From assembly GCA_944324345.1 (NCBI GenBank), contig CALUVT010000001.1, positions 434,001 through 498,000 of the forward strand: DNA of 64,000 nucleotides, read 5' to 3'. Below, piece by piece: positions 8,342 through 16,508 of this stretch. Under the pieces are notes generated by a model. That model searched no databases, was not told the DNA's origin, and saw only the letters and a program-made list of their open reading frames with translations. Source of the stretch: Candidatus Gastranaerophilales bacterium. GTDB lineage: Bacteria > Cyanobacteriota > Vampirovibrionia > Gastranaerophilales > Gastranaerophilaceae. Numbering within the stretch: position 1 is the first letter of the stretch; the number at the start of each line of letters is the position of its first letter. Both the position numbers and the translations under genes were made by a program.

Positions 8342-8372
8342 TATAATAGTGATATGAAACATCACTATTATA
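8342..8372. promoter_or_regulatory. Perfect inverted repeat around the prepilin 1 start codon
   Basis: TATAATAGTGAT and ATCACTATTATA form a 12-bp perfect repeat; the 7-base loop ATGAAAC contains the start codon. The left arm begins with TATAAT, and TTGTAA lies 16 bases upstream (8320-8325), so it could be a -10 region with an operator, or an mRNA hairpin hiding the start. Confidence 0.65.
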
Positions 8373-8974
8373 AAAAACAAGGATTTACCCTTGCAGAAGT
8401 TTTAATAACTCTTGGAATTATAGGAGTTGTTGCTGCTTTGGTTATACCTGCCAAAATAGAAAGTTATCAAAAAAAACGTGTAGAGGTAAAATTAGAAAAA
8501 TTTTATTCAACATTTAATCAAGCACTGCGAAGGTCTGTTGAAGAGAATGGTAGTATGCAGGGTTGGGTATATAATGGATGGTATGATTCAGAAGGCTCAA
8601 AAATATTTTGGCAAAAATATTTAGAACCATATTTTTCTTATGTGGAAACAAAAGAAAATTCCTGGGCAGTATGGCCCACAACCGGTTATGAGGTGCTTTT
8701 ACAAGATGGAAGTTCATTTAATATCTCAGGAACTTGGATAACATTTTATCCGAATGCAAAAGATTCAGGAAATCGTGAAAAGACTTGGCGTACCACTTTT
8801 TTATTTTCAGTGCATAAGGATAAAAATGCAATTTTACCTTATGGTATCACTAATAATAGGGCTAATTTATATATAGAGTGTAATAAGAATAATCCTTATC
8901 AATCCGCAAGTAAGTCTTGTGCTGCTGTAATAATGAAAAATGGTTGGAAAATTCCTGAAAATTATCCTTGGTAA
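8354..8974 (+). CDS. Prepilin-like protein 1 (type IV pilin / pseudopilin)
   Basis: The product has 206 residues. A short basic leader (MKHHYYKKQG) is followed by FTLAEVLITLG and a hydrophobic helix, the classic prepilin peptidase site: cleavage after Gly10, methylation of Phe11 and Glu at mature position 5. The C-terminal domain is soluble and Tyr/Trp/Asn-rich, ending CAAVIMKNGWKIPENYPW. The C-terminal C...I..(D/N)GW.I pattern recurs in the prepilins at 32653, 49581 and 50392. No Shine-Dalgarno sequence precedes the ATG; the ribosome site belongs to the G10 leader 101 bases upstream. Pilin assembly would depend on machinery elsewhere plus the PilT-family ATPases in this window. It may be a minor pilin rather than a major subunit. 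Confidence 0.85.
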   Translation: MKHHYYKKQGFTLAEVLITLGIIGVVAALVIPAKIESYQKKRVEVKLEKFYSTFNQALRRSVEENGSMQGWVYNGWYDSEGSKIFWQKYLEPYFSYVETKENSWAVWPTTGYEVLLQDGSSFNISGTWITFYPNAKDSGNREKTWRTTFLFSVHKDKNAILPYGITNNRANLYIECNKNNPYQSASKSCAAVIMKNGWKIPENYPW

Positions 8975-9157
8975 TGTTTAAATCCTTGTTATGTAAATTT
9001 TGCTTTTTTACCAAAAATCATTAAATTAATGCTGTCAGGTAGTAAATTTGCTTTAAATTCTCTGTTTTATCTACTGAATTTGGAGGATTTTTATCTTTTA
9101 CCTGTATAAAATCAACAAATATAATGTATTATAAATATAGAAAGGCAGGTAAATTTA

Positions 9158-9490
9158 ATGGACAGTTTTTATCCTCAGTATGATTTGGCGGGCAGAATAC
9201 AACATACTAAACTTGATACTGGTATGCCCCCTTCTGTTAGAATGTCAAGGGTAGAAGATAACGCTTCCCCTGATTTTAAGCAGGTTATGTCAGGATTGGT
9301 GGAAAATCTGAATACAGAATTAAATGCACCTGACAACTTATTAAAAGATGTAATGTCTGGAAATGGTAATGTTGATATTCATGATGTTATGACTGCAATG
9401 GCAAAATCTGAAATAAGTATCAATGTTGCAACTCAAATTACGGGAAAAGTCATACAAGCGTATGACAAAGTTATGCAAATTCAGGTGTAA
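9158..9490 (+). CDS. fliE: Flagellar hook-basal body protein FliE
   Basis: FliE joins the MS ring to the proximal rod and is an early substrate of the flagellar export gate. The product has 110 residues, the usual size. The C-terminal half shows the family pattern DIHDVMTAMAKSEISINVATQI followed by GKVIQAYDKVMQIQV, matching the AYqEimrmqV ending of FliE. The first 40 residues are variable as in other members. AGG 8 bases before the ATG marks the ribosome site. It is the first gene of a flagellar set, with fliF 91 bases downstream. flgB and flgC, which often precede fliE, are not in the window. Confidence 0.88.
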   Translation: MDSFYPQYDLAGRIQHTKLDTGMPPSVRMSRVEDNASPDFKQVMSGLVENLNTELNAPDNLLKDVMSGNGNVDIHDVMTAMAKSEISINVATQITGKVIQAYDKVMQIQV

Positions 9491-9581
9491 AATAGGTTAA
9501 GATTAGGAAATTAAAAAACAGACAAGGGTAAAATTTCAAAATTTGTAAAAAATTTACAAATGCTTGCAAAGAGGACAAAGA

Positions 9582-11255
9582 ATGGATTTTCAAAAGATAC
9601 TGGAGAATAAACCTTTATTATACGGCTTGATAGGCGGTATAGTTTTGTTGCTTGCTTTATTTATTACTTTAGGTATGGTGAGTTCGTCAAATAAAACTTC
9701 AGGAGGAACCGAGGTTACCGGTGAGCCTTTGAAGGAGAATGTTGACCTTTTAACAACTGATAATGCAGGTAAAGCAATTGAAATCCAGGCTCTTTTGGCA
9801 AAATATGATATAGCAGTGAGCAGAAGACTTGATGGTACAAAATCTATTTTGTACCTTAAAAAAGGCGATTGCAAAACAGGTAGAAAAGCTTGTTACACAA
9901 CAGATAGAGATTTAGCTTTAATTCAGATAGTTCAAAGTGGACTTATGGATCAAAATGTCGGGCTGGAAATTTTTGATAAAGGGGATTTTACATCAACTAA
10001 AGAAGATAAGAAAATAAGATTATCACGTGCAATAAATGGAGAGCTTTCAAGACTAATAAGAAGAATAGACGGTGTTGATAATGCTTCTGTATTTATTTCA
10101 ATTCCTGAACAAACAATGTTTACTTCTATGCAGAAACCTGTAACTGCGACAGTTCAAATAACGCTTGCAAAAGGAGCTTCAAAGCTTGATCAGTTAAAGG
10201 TTAAGGCAATATCTAATCTTTTACTTGGCAGTGTTACGGGGCTTACTGCTGAAAACATTGCTATAACAGATACTAACGGGAATACTTATCACAGCATAAT
10301 GAATGCAGAAGATGAAATGCTTCAGCGTCTTGAAGAAAACGACAAATACATGACGACAAAAGTTAACCAACAATTGGACAGACTAATCGGTCAAGGTAAC
10401 TATGTTGCTACGGTAAGTACATTCTTACGTCAAGCACCCGTTGAAAAATATACTATAGATTATGACCCGAACAGAAAAGCATCGGTTACTGAACAAACTT
10501 TTTCTGAAGGTTTGGGCGACAGAACAAATGATACAAACAGAAATGTTAATGCAGTGAGTGTTTATCTGCCGAATGGTTTACCAAACGGTTCGTCAGATTC
10601 AAGCCAGAATAGGAATTATTCAAGAACAGCAACTGAAACTCAATACGGCGTTACAAAAACACAAACTAATGAATACATAAAACCCGGTGTAGTTGAAGAT
10701 ATTTCAATAGCTGTTACTCTTGATAAGAACGCATTGCCAGCAAACACTACTTTGGAAGAGTTAAAAGAATTAATCGCAACAGCAGCCAGCCCAAAAGCTA
10801 ATCCTGAAAATGTATCAATTGCATTTTCTGATTCAACTGACCCTTATTTAGCGTCAGACAGACCTGCAAATCTTCCAAAACCGGATGAGACAGGAAATCC
10901 ATGGTGGCTTGCTATAGCATTAAGTGCAATTGGTTTAGTTATAGTCTTCAAGGCAGTATCGAATAAGGTTCAGCAGATTCAAGATGCAAACAGACGTGAA
11001 GTTGAACAATTAAGACAAAAAACTGCTCAACAAGAAAAACAATTAATGGATATCAATCAGCGTGCAGCACAGTTAACGGAAAGACAATCGGAACTCGCTC
11101 AAGGCCTTGTAGAACAACAACAAAGAGGTTATATCCCTCAACAAAGTTCAGATCAATTAGTTGATACATTATCAAATCTTTCTGCCGAATTGTCTGACAC
11201 TGATGATGATGAAGCGGGCGAAAAAATAAAGAGCTGGATAGAGCAAGGTAATTAA
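9582..11255 (+). CDS. fliF: Flagellar MS-ring protein FliF
   Basis: FliF forms the MS ring, the inner-membrane base of the flagellum and housing of the export gate. The start at 9582 (MDFQKILENKP) has GAGG 7 bases upstream. The product has 557 residues: a membrane helix at about 15-35 (LYGLIGGIVLLLALFITLG), a YscJ/FliF ring-building domain to about 240 (NGELSRLIRRIDGVDNASVFI), and a variable Ser/Asn-rich periplasmic part. A second membrane helix follows at about 445-463 (WWLAIALSAIGLVIVF), then a coiled coil rich in Gln and an acidic tail ending KIKSWIEQGN that should bind FliG. The CKTGRKAC insertion at about 101-108 adds a Cys pair not usual for FliF. Confidence 0.92.
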   Translation: MDFQKILENKPLLYGLIGGIVLLLALFITLGMVSSSNKTSGGTEVTGEPLKENVDLLTTDNAGKAIEIQALLAKYDIAVSRRLDGTKSILYLKKGDCKTGRKACYTTDRDLALIQIVQSGLMDQNVGLEIFDKGDFTSTKEDKKIRLSRAINGELSRLIRRIDGVDNASVFISIPEQTMFTSMQKPVTATVQITLAKGASKLDQLKVKAISNLLLGSVTGLTAENIAITDTNGNTYHSIMNAEDEMLQRLEENDKYMTTKVNQQLDRLIGQGNYVATVSTFLRQAPVEKYTIDYDPNRKASVTEQTFSEGLGDRTNDTNRNVNAVSVYLPNGLPNGSSDSSQNRNYSRTATETQYGVTKTQTNEYIKPGVVEDISIAVTLDKNALPANTTLEELKELIATAASPKANPENVSIAFSDSTDPYLASDRPANLPKPDETGNPWWLAIALSAIGLVIVFKAVSNKVQQIQDANRREVEQLRQKTAQQEKQLMDINQRAAQLTERQSELAQGLVEQQQRGYIPQQSSDQLVDTLSNLSAELSDTDDDEAGEKIKSWIEQGN

Positions 11256-11292
11256 GATATCAGAAAATGTTAGACTAAAAGTGGTATAGAAA

Positions 11293-12315
11293 ATGGCGAT
11301 AGAAGGATTTGATTACAAAGGTTTTGCACAAAATTTAGCTCAGCAGTCTCTGGAGTTAATCCCAAAGGACTTTAACGATAACCAGAGAAATTATGTTGCG
11401 AATACTCTTTTAAACTTTTCAACTATTGCCGGTCAAGCTCTAAATGATGATACTCAGCTTAATTTTAATTTAGATCAGGCGATGATGATTACACAAATCA
11501 TTGCCGAATGGTCTTTTCACAAATCAGTAGACTTGATACGTTCAGGCATCCCTCAGCAATATTGGGATCCGATAATGCAGAAGATTGCTTTTACGATATT
11601 TGAAATTGCAAAAAATGCTTATCATCAAGGTTTGCCTCAGGACCAGTGTCTACAATTAATAGAACATCATGTAAAAAAGACTTACTTGGATTGTATCGCG
11701 GAATTGAAAGATAAAAATCTTATTGATGAAGGTTTAATGGAAAAAGCCGCAAGTCAGTCAAATATTGATGCAATGATGCAGGAACAAATGCAGGCTCAAC
11801 AAGAAGCACAACAAGCTCAGGCCCAGATGTCTGAAGGCCCTCAACAGGCTGAACATTCTCCCCAGAAGGCTCCTTCTTCGCCCGCCCAAGATCCTTTGTC
11901 AGGGGATTCAAAGGTCTTTAAGCTTGCAACACTTGCACTTCTGTTCCAGAAGATGAAGCAGGAAAAAGTTCAAACAATTCTTAACAAGTTTAATCCTGAT
12001 GATGCAAATTCAGTTATAAAATTCATGGGAATGCCTGATTTGGGAGAAAAAATAGATCCGAGTATTACAATGCGTTGTCTGGAAGAGATAAAAACTTCTA
12101 TACCGACAGCACATCAAGATTTAACTCCTTCCAAAATAGTTAACAAAATTCAAAATGTTTCGCAATATTTAGATAAATCACAATTAGAACGAGTCCTCAG
12201 AGCAGAACGAGTAAAGGTGAAACGGTTTGTATTTACGGCTTTAGAGGGTGAGTATTTAGAAATGCCACCAAAAGTTGCAAATATTATTGCCACACATATT
12301 GAAGATAGTGTATAA
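11293..12315 (+). CDS. Divergent FliG-like protein (motor switch position)
   Basis: The product has 340 residues, close to FliG (about 330), and sits between fliF and fliH where FliG is normally encoded. Residues 1-150 are helical with an unusual sequence; 155-205 form a Gln/Ala/Pro/Ser-rich linker. Residues 207-260 (KLATLALLFQKMKQEKVQTI) resemble the FliG armadillo repeat that begins AIFLLSLG, but the EHPQ motif is not seen. The end (RVLRAERVKVKRFVFTALEG) could match the C-terminal torque domain, yet the usual charged torque helix is not obvious. I judge it a strongly diverged FliG by position, length and helical pattern; a lineage-specific adaptor between FliF and FliH is the alternative. 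Confidence 0.55.
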   Translation: MAIEGFDYKGFAQNLAQQSLELIPKDFNDNQRNYVANTLLNFSTIAGQALNDDTQLNFNLDQAMMITQIIAEWSFHKSVDLIRSGIPQQYWDPIMQKIAFTIFEIAKNAYHQGLPQDQCLQLIEHHVKKTYLDCIAELKDKNLIDEGLMEKAASQSNIDAMMQEQMQAQQEAQQAQAQMSEGPQQAEHSPQKAPSSPAQDPLSGDSKVFKLATLALLFQKMKQEKVQTILNKFNPDDANSVIKFMGMPDLGEKIDPSITMRCLEEIKTSIPTAHQDLTPSKIVNKIQNVSQYLDKSQLERVLRAERVKVKRFVFTALEGEYLEMPPKVANIIATHIEDSV

Positions 12316-12326
12316 TACAATTAATC

Positions 12327-13022
12327 ATGATTATAAAGAAAAAATCAACTAAACCTGTTCAGGAGGTTGTTGAAGAACAGACTGGGAAAGAACCTGAAGT
12401 TAAGGTTGAAGAAGATAAAATTGACTTGTTTGACCTTGACAATATAGATTTCAAACAGCGTCAAGAGCGAAGACGCGGGGATAGGCGAAGAGGTTTCCGA
12501 AGAGTAGATGACAGAAACCTTATTTCTCGTGCCCGTGAAGAGGCTCAGAGTATAAAAGAAGCTGCTGCAAAAGAAGGATATCAGGAAGGATTGGATCAGG
12601 CAAAAACAGATATAGCTGAAGTTCGAGATGCTATTTCTTCATTTATGTCTGCAAAACAGGAGGTTTTTGATTATATTGCCCCAAGCATTCTTGAGATAAG
12701 TCTTGATATTGCAAAAAAAATTATTAAAAAAGAAATAAAACAAGATTCTTCAATAATGTTGGAAAATCTTTACGGAATACTAAAAGGTCTTTCCAGAGAA
12801 GAGTCGAAAATTACATTGAATGTAAATCCGTTGCAGGTTTCCATGTTGAAATCAGAAATTCCGGAATTATTAAATACTGCAGGTTTGGAAGTAAAAGTAT
12901 TAATAGTTCCTGACGAGACGATAATGGAGGGTGGTTGTATTCTTTCAACTACAAACGGAGTTATAGATGCTACAATTGAAACTCAATTGTCAGTAATAAG
13001 TGAAGCATTGAAGGGAATTTGA
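12327..13022 (+). CDS. fliH: Flagellar assembly protein FliH
   Basis: FliH is the stator-like regulator of the export ATPase FliI. The product has 231 residues. The first 60 are acidic and disordered, then comes an Arg-rich patch (RQERRRGDRRRGFRR), a helix with the AREEAQSIKEAAAKEGYQEG glycine-spaced heptads typical of FliH, and the C-terminal domain ending GGCILSTTNGVIDATIETQL, the family hallmark. The Arg patch is unusual. Its stop TGA overlaps the ATG of flhA by one base, so the two are translationally coupled. fliI itself is not in the window. Confidence 0.88.
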   Translation: MIIKKKSTKPVQEVVEEQTGKEPEVKVEEDKIDLFDLDNIDFKQRQERRRGDRRRGFRRVDDRNLISRAREEAQSIKEAAAKEGYQEGLDQAKTDIAEVRDAISSFMSAKQEVFDYIAPSILEISLDIAKKIIKKEIKQDSSIMLENLYGILKGLSREESKITLNVNPLQVSMLKSEIPELLNTAGLEVKVLIVPDETIMEGGCILSTTNGVIDATIETQLSVISEALKGI

Positions 13023-15136
13023 TGGCACAAGAACAGGCCGCACAGGGCGGAGGAACAAATTTAAGTGAAGTTTTTATGGCAATATTTGTGTTATTGCTTA
13101 TTGTTCTGTTGCTTGTAGAACTTCCAAACTGGGTTGTTAACTTTTGTATAAGTTTAAATATTGCCTTGGGTGTTGTGCTTTTGATGATTTCTTTGTATGT
13201 AAAGAAAACCCTTGAACTGGCATCATTCCCGTCAATTATTCTTATCGGAACAATGTTTAGGCTGGTTCTTTCTATTGCATCAACCAGATTGATTTTGTCA
13301 AAGGGTGAAGCCGGAGAAGTAATCCACGCTTTCGGAACATTCGTAACCGGTGGTAATATGATTGTTGGGGGTGTAATCTTCCTTATTATAACAGTTGTTC
13401 AGTTTATGGTAATCACAAAAGGTGCTGAACGTATTGCTGAAGTTGCTGCAAGATTTGCGTTGGATGCGATGCCCGGAAAACAGATGACGATTGATGCAGA
13501 CTTTAACGCCGGTTTGATTTCCCCTGAAGAGGCAACTAAAAAACGTGAAGATTTACAAAGAGAGTCAAACTTGTTTGGTAGCATGGACGGTGCTATGAAG
13601 TTTGTAAAAGGTGATACTATTGCGGGTATTATTATTGTTTTGATTAATATTATCGGCGGTTTATGTATCGGTTGCTTAATGAACCAAATGCCTATAGCAG
13701 ATGCTGTTTCAAAATATACAGTTTTAACAATAGGTGACGGTTTGGCATCACAGCTTCCCTCTTTGCTTATGTCCATTGCAGCCGGTGTGTTTATGACGCG
13801 TTCATCTGCCGCAAGTTCATTAGGTACTGATGTTACTGCCCAAATTGTAAGCAAGCCTAATGCTTTGTTTTTGGCTTCGCTATTTTTATTCTTCTTAGCG
13901 ATTACAGGACATACTTGGTTCTGGGCAGGTACAGGACTTCCGTTTTTGCCATTCTTCTTATTTGCTGTCGGATTGTTCATTGCAGGATTTTCAACCCTTA
14001 TTAATGCTGATGTTCAGTCGCAGTTGGGACAATTGGAAAATGTTCGTCAGAATATGCAGGATCTTGTTAACCCGAACAGAATGTACGAGCGTTTAGGTGT
14101 TGATGTTTTGAGCTTGCAGGTTGGTTCCAATCTTTTAGTTATTGCTGATCCTGATCAGGAAGGTCAATTGCTGGCGAAAATAGCAGCTTTACGTCAAAGA
14201 GTTACGGATGAACTCGGATATATTTTACCTAACATAAGAATTATGGATTCATCTGCTTTGGATGCAAATGAATATATGATATCAATTCGTGGAAATACAG
14301 TTGCAACAGGGTATGTTTATCCCGGCAAATTAATGGTAATTGCTGATCAGTGGGATGCTATGAAAAAGGATGTTCCGCAAGATGCAATAATCGGTATTGA
14401 CCCTACATACCAAACTCAGGCGTATTGGATTTCTCCTGAAGAAGCTAAAACAGCCCGTTCAGTTACTGCCGTAGATTCAACAGATGTTATTGTTACTCAC
14501 CTTCAAGAATGTGTGAGAAAACATGTTGATGAAGTTATGACAAAAACTGATGTTCTTAAACTTATGGAACTTGTTCGTTCTCAAGACCCTACTCTTGTTA
14601 ACGACCTCGTACCGACTATCATTTCTACAAGTGATTTGAGGAAAATTTTTGTCAACCTTATCAGAGAAAAGGTTTCTATCAAAGATATTATATTTGTGTT
14701 TGAAAGACTTTGCGATTATGCAAGGTTCTCAAAAGAACCTGATATATTATCAGAACGTTTAAGAGCCGCTTTGGGACGTCAAATTTGTCTTGCAAATGTA
14801 GGTGATGACAAAGTTTTGTATGCACTGACTCTTTCTCCGGAATGGGAAAAAATTCTGGATGACAGCTGTCAAAGAACAGAACTTGGTACAATGTTCCTGC
14901 TAAATCCAATGCAGGTACAAGAACTTATTGAAACTACAGCGACTACATTGATGCGGGCACATCAGGCATGCGGCCAACAACCTGTAATTTTGTGCTCTCC
15001 AAGAATAAGATTACCTCTTTACCAGCTTTTGGAACGTCATATCCCAACGATTGTAGTAATTTCTTATTCGGAATTGATTACGGATATCAAAGTTGAGGCA
15101 ATAGACACCATAGGTGAATCTTACGCTGTTGAATAA
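13022..15136 (+). CDS. flhA: Flagellar export gate protein FlhA
   Basis: FlhA is the main export-gate protein of the flagellar type III system, using proton flow to drive export. The product has 704 residues, starting at the ATG 13022 that overlaps the fliH stop; AAGGGA precedes it. About seven or eight membrane helices fill residues 15-330. The FHIPEP-family region is clear: LASFPSIILIGTMFRLVLS, then RFALDAMPGKQMTIDADFNAG and GLISPEEA..R. The cytoplasmic nonamer-forming domain follows from about 345, with DVLSLQVG at its start and PRIRLPLYQLLERHIP near the end. The length and motifs are those of an intact gene. Confidence 0.95.
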   Translation: MAQEQAAQGGGTNLSEVFMAIFVLLLIVLLLVELPNWVVNFCISLNIALGVVLLMISLYVKKTLELASFPSIILIGTMFRLVLSIASTRLILSKGEAGEVIHAFGTFVTGGNMIVGGVIFLIITVVQFMVITKGAERIAEVAARFALDAMPGKQMTIDADFNAGLISPEEATKKREDLQRESNLFGSMDGAMKFVKGDTIAGIIIVLINIIGGLCIGCLMNQMPIADAVSKYTVLTIGDGLASQLPSLLMSIAAGVFMTRSSAASSLGTDVTAQIVSKPNALFLASLFLFFLAITGHTWFWAGTGLPFLPFFLFAVGLFIAGFSTLINADVQSQLGQLENVRQNMQDLVNPNRMYERLGVDVLSLQVGSNLLVIADPDQEGQLLAKIAALRQRVTDELGYILPNIRIMDSSALDANEYMISIRGNTVATGYVYPGKLMVIADQWDAMKKDVPQDAIIGIDPTYQTQAYWISPEEAKTARSVTAVDSTDVIVTHLQECVRKHVDEVMTKTDVLKLMELVRSQDPTLVNDLVPTIISTSDLRKIFVNLIREKVSIKDIIFVFERLCDYARFSKEPDILSERLRAALGRQICLANVGDDKVLYALTLSPEWEKILDDSCQRTELGTMFLLNPMQVQELIETTATTLMRAHQACGQQPVILCSPRIRLPLYQLLERHIPTIVVISYSELITDIKVEAIDTIGESYAVE

Positions 15137-15169
15137 AATTTTTGTGTTCAAAAGGGTTAAAAAAGTCAC

Positions 15170-15376
15170 ATGAAAAAAATTGTTTTATTTCTAATATCTG
15201 TTTATCAAAAAATTTCCAAACATACTCCTGCTGTTTGCAGGTTTTACCCCACATGCTCTGAATACACGCGTCAGGCAATAGAAAAATATGGGGTTTTAAA
15301 AGGTGGTTGGCTTGGCTTGAAAAGAATTTCTAAATGTCATCCGTTGAATGAAGGCGGATATGATCCTGTCCCTTAG
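15170..15376 (+). CDS. yidD: Membrane protein insertion efficiency factor YidD
   Basis: This small amphipathic protein assists insertion of inner-membrane proteins by YidC. The 68-residue product shows the full family pattern: a basic N-terminal amphipathic helix ([15 protein letters not shown]), [33 protein letters not shown] and GGYDPVP. All three conserved Cys are present. It lies 33 bases after flhA and may be in its transcript; yidD is more often found between rnpA and yidC, so this place is unusual. Confidence 0.95.
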   Translation: MKKIVLFLISVYQKISKHTPAVCRFYPTCSEYTRQAIEKYGVLKGGWLGLKRISKCHPLNEGGYDPVP

Positions 15377-15378
15377 GC

Positions 15379-15407
15379 TTGAAAAAAATTATAAAATATT
15401 TTATAAT
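15379..15407 (+). promoter_or_regulatory. Promoter of the prepilin 2 leader
   Basis: TTGAAA (15379-15384), a 17-base spacer and a perfect TATAAT (15402-15407). A start near 15414 would place the leader ATG (15439) about 25 bases into the mRNA. Confidence 0.75.
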
Positions 15408-15438
15408 AAGTCCGTAGAGTAAGTAGAGGAGCTGATTT

Positions 15439-15489
15439 ATGAAAAAAGAGGATTTTGAAAACTTCGGGGGGGGGGCACTCAGAGCTTAA
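15439..15489 (+). CDS. Leader reading frame 2 with G10 tract, upstream of prepilin 2
   Basis: A 16-codon frame, MKKEDFENFGGGALRA, begins 7 bases after GAGGAG (15426-15431) and has its own promoter. As in leader 1, it stops at the observed ten G. With 11 G the frame would read GTQSLTTGFKACKKTNKC and continue to the prepilin ATG at 15540, again adding 34 residues. Compared with copy 1 the intervening 66 bases differ at about a dozen positions, mostly changing amino acids, but without gaps or stops in that frame. Confidence 0.6.
   Translation: MKKEDFENFGGGALRA
15466..15475 (+). repeat. Homopolymer tract G10 (candidate slippage site 2)
   Basis: Ten G with the same TTC...CA flanks as the tract at 8280. 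Confidence 0.85.
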
Positions 15490-15526
15490 CCACCGGATTT
15501 AAGGCTTGTAAAAAAACAAACAAATG

Positions 15527-15559
15527 TTATAATAGTGATATGAAACATCACTATTATAA
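15527..15559. promoter_or_regulatory. Perfect inverted repeat around the prepilin 2 start codon
   Basis: TTATAATAGTGAT and ATCACTATTATAA, a 13-bp perfect repeat with loop ATGAAAC holding the start codon. TTGTAA lies 16 bases before its TATAAT (15506-15511). Same arrangement as at 8342-8372. Confidence 0.65.
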
Positions 15560-16367
15560 AAGACATGGATTTACATTAGCAGAAGTATTGATAACCCTAG
15601 GTGTGATAGGAGTTGTAGCAGTATTAACACTAACAACAGTAATCCCGGAAATCCAAAATAAACAAAACATTGCTAAGTGGAAAAAAGAGTATTCTGTAAT
15701 AAATACTGCATTTAATGAAGTTTTAGCGGATGGGGTGACTATATGCAATTACACTCAAGATGGTAATTGTAACGGGCAATCTTATACAGATGAATTTGTT
15801 GATGCACTACAAACAAAGTTGAAAGTCACTGATTATTGTGGTATTAGTACAAGTTATGTTCCGTCTAATAAACTATGTGACAATTATCCAACTTGGTCCA
15901 GAAAGGATGTTAAGTTTAAATGGGTAGGTGCAGCAAATGGATCTTGCAGTTATAGGCCTTTAGGAGTAAATAGCAAGTCTCAGCCGGATTCTTATTATCC
16001 ATATGGGATTGGGTGTTATAATTTATTAGGTCGACTTTCAATTTTGTTGAATGATGGTACAGTTGTTTATTTAGGAGAAAGCCATGGAGGTCCTTGGATA
16101 GTTGTAGATGTGAATAATTTTCAGAAAGGTCCAAATCAATTTGGCCGTGATGTTTTTGCAATAAAAGTAACGTCAAATATCAAAACAGATCAACATTATC
16201 TAAAGGCTATGGGAGCGGTAGGAACTTTTAATAAAGCTCAAAATGGGGATACTTGTGAGTGCTCACCCGATAAGGGAACAAAATCTGGAGTTTATCTTGC
16301 AGGGCAGGCCGGTGAAGGAGAAGTTATGTCCGGTGTATGTTGTTCTGCAAAGTATCTTTTGGAATAG
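15540..16367 (+). CDS. Prepilin-like protein 2
   Basis: The product has 275 residues. The leader MKHHYYKRHG, then FTLAEVLITLGVIGVVAVL and a hydrophobic helix form a standard prepilin peptidase site. The soluble part is long and Cys-rich (about ten Cys, including GDTCECSP near 236 and GVCCSAK near the end), with a N.FGRDVFAIKV stretch that corresponds to the GRDIFA motif of the other prepilins here. The C-terminus VCCSAKYLLE differs from the others. The ATG has no ribosome site of its own; the good one belongs to the G10 leader 101 bases upstream. The extra Cys suggest an extracytoplasmic, disulfide-stabilised tip or minor pilin. Confidence 0.85.
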   Translation: MKHHYYKRHGFTLAEVLITLGVIGVVAVLTLTTVIPEIQNKQNIAKWKKEYSVINTAFNEVLADGVTICNYTQDGNCNGQSYTDEFVDALQTKLKVTDYCGISTSYVPSNKLCDNYPTWSRKDVKFKWVGAANGSCSYRPLGVNSKSQPDSYYPYGIGCYNLLGRLSILLNDGTVVYLGESHGGPWIVVDVNNFQKGPNQFGRDVFAIKVTSNIKTDQHYLKAMGAVGTFNKAQNGDTCECSPDKGTKSGVYLAGQAGEGEVMSGVCCSAKYLLE

Positions 16368-16508
16368 GTTTGTATTTATAACTTAATATTTTTAAACATA
16401 AATTTGCAATTTTGCTATGTTAGTCGTAGGATGAAAAAAGCACGTGTGAGGCTATGTTATTGTGTCCGCACGAATGAGTGTAAATAGTACAATATATTGG
16501 AAATTGGT

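Noticed and set aside
13399-13980. 193-codon - strand frame inside flhA
   Set aside because: It is a mirror frame of a well-conserved gene, with no start signal and odd composition.
16380-16508. Possible structured leader of glyQ
   Set aside because: Some short GC words repeat (GCTATGTTA) but no stable helix or T-box signature could be drawn.
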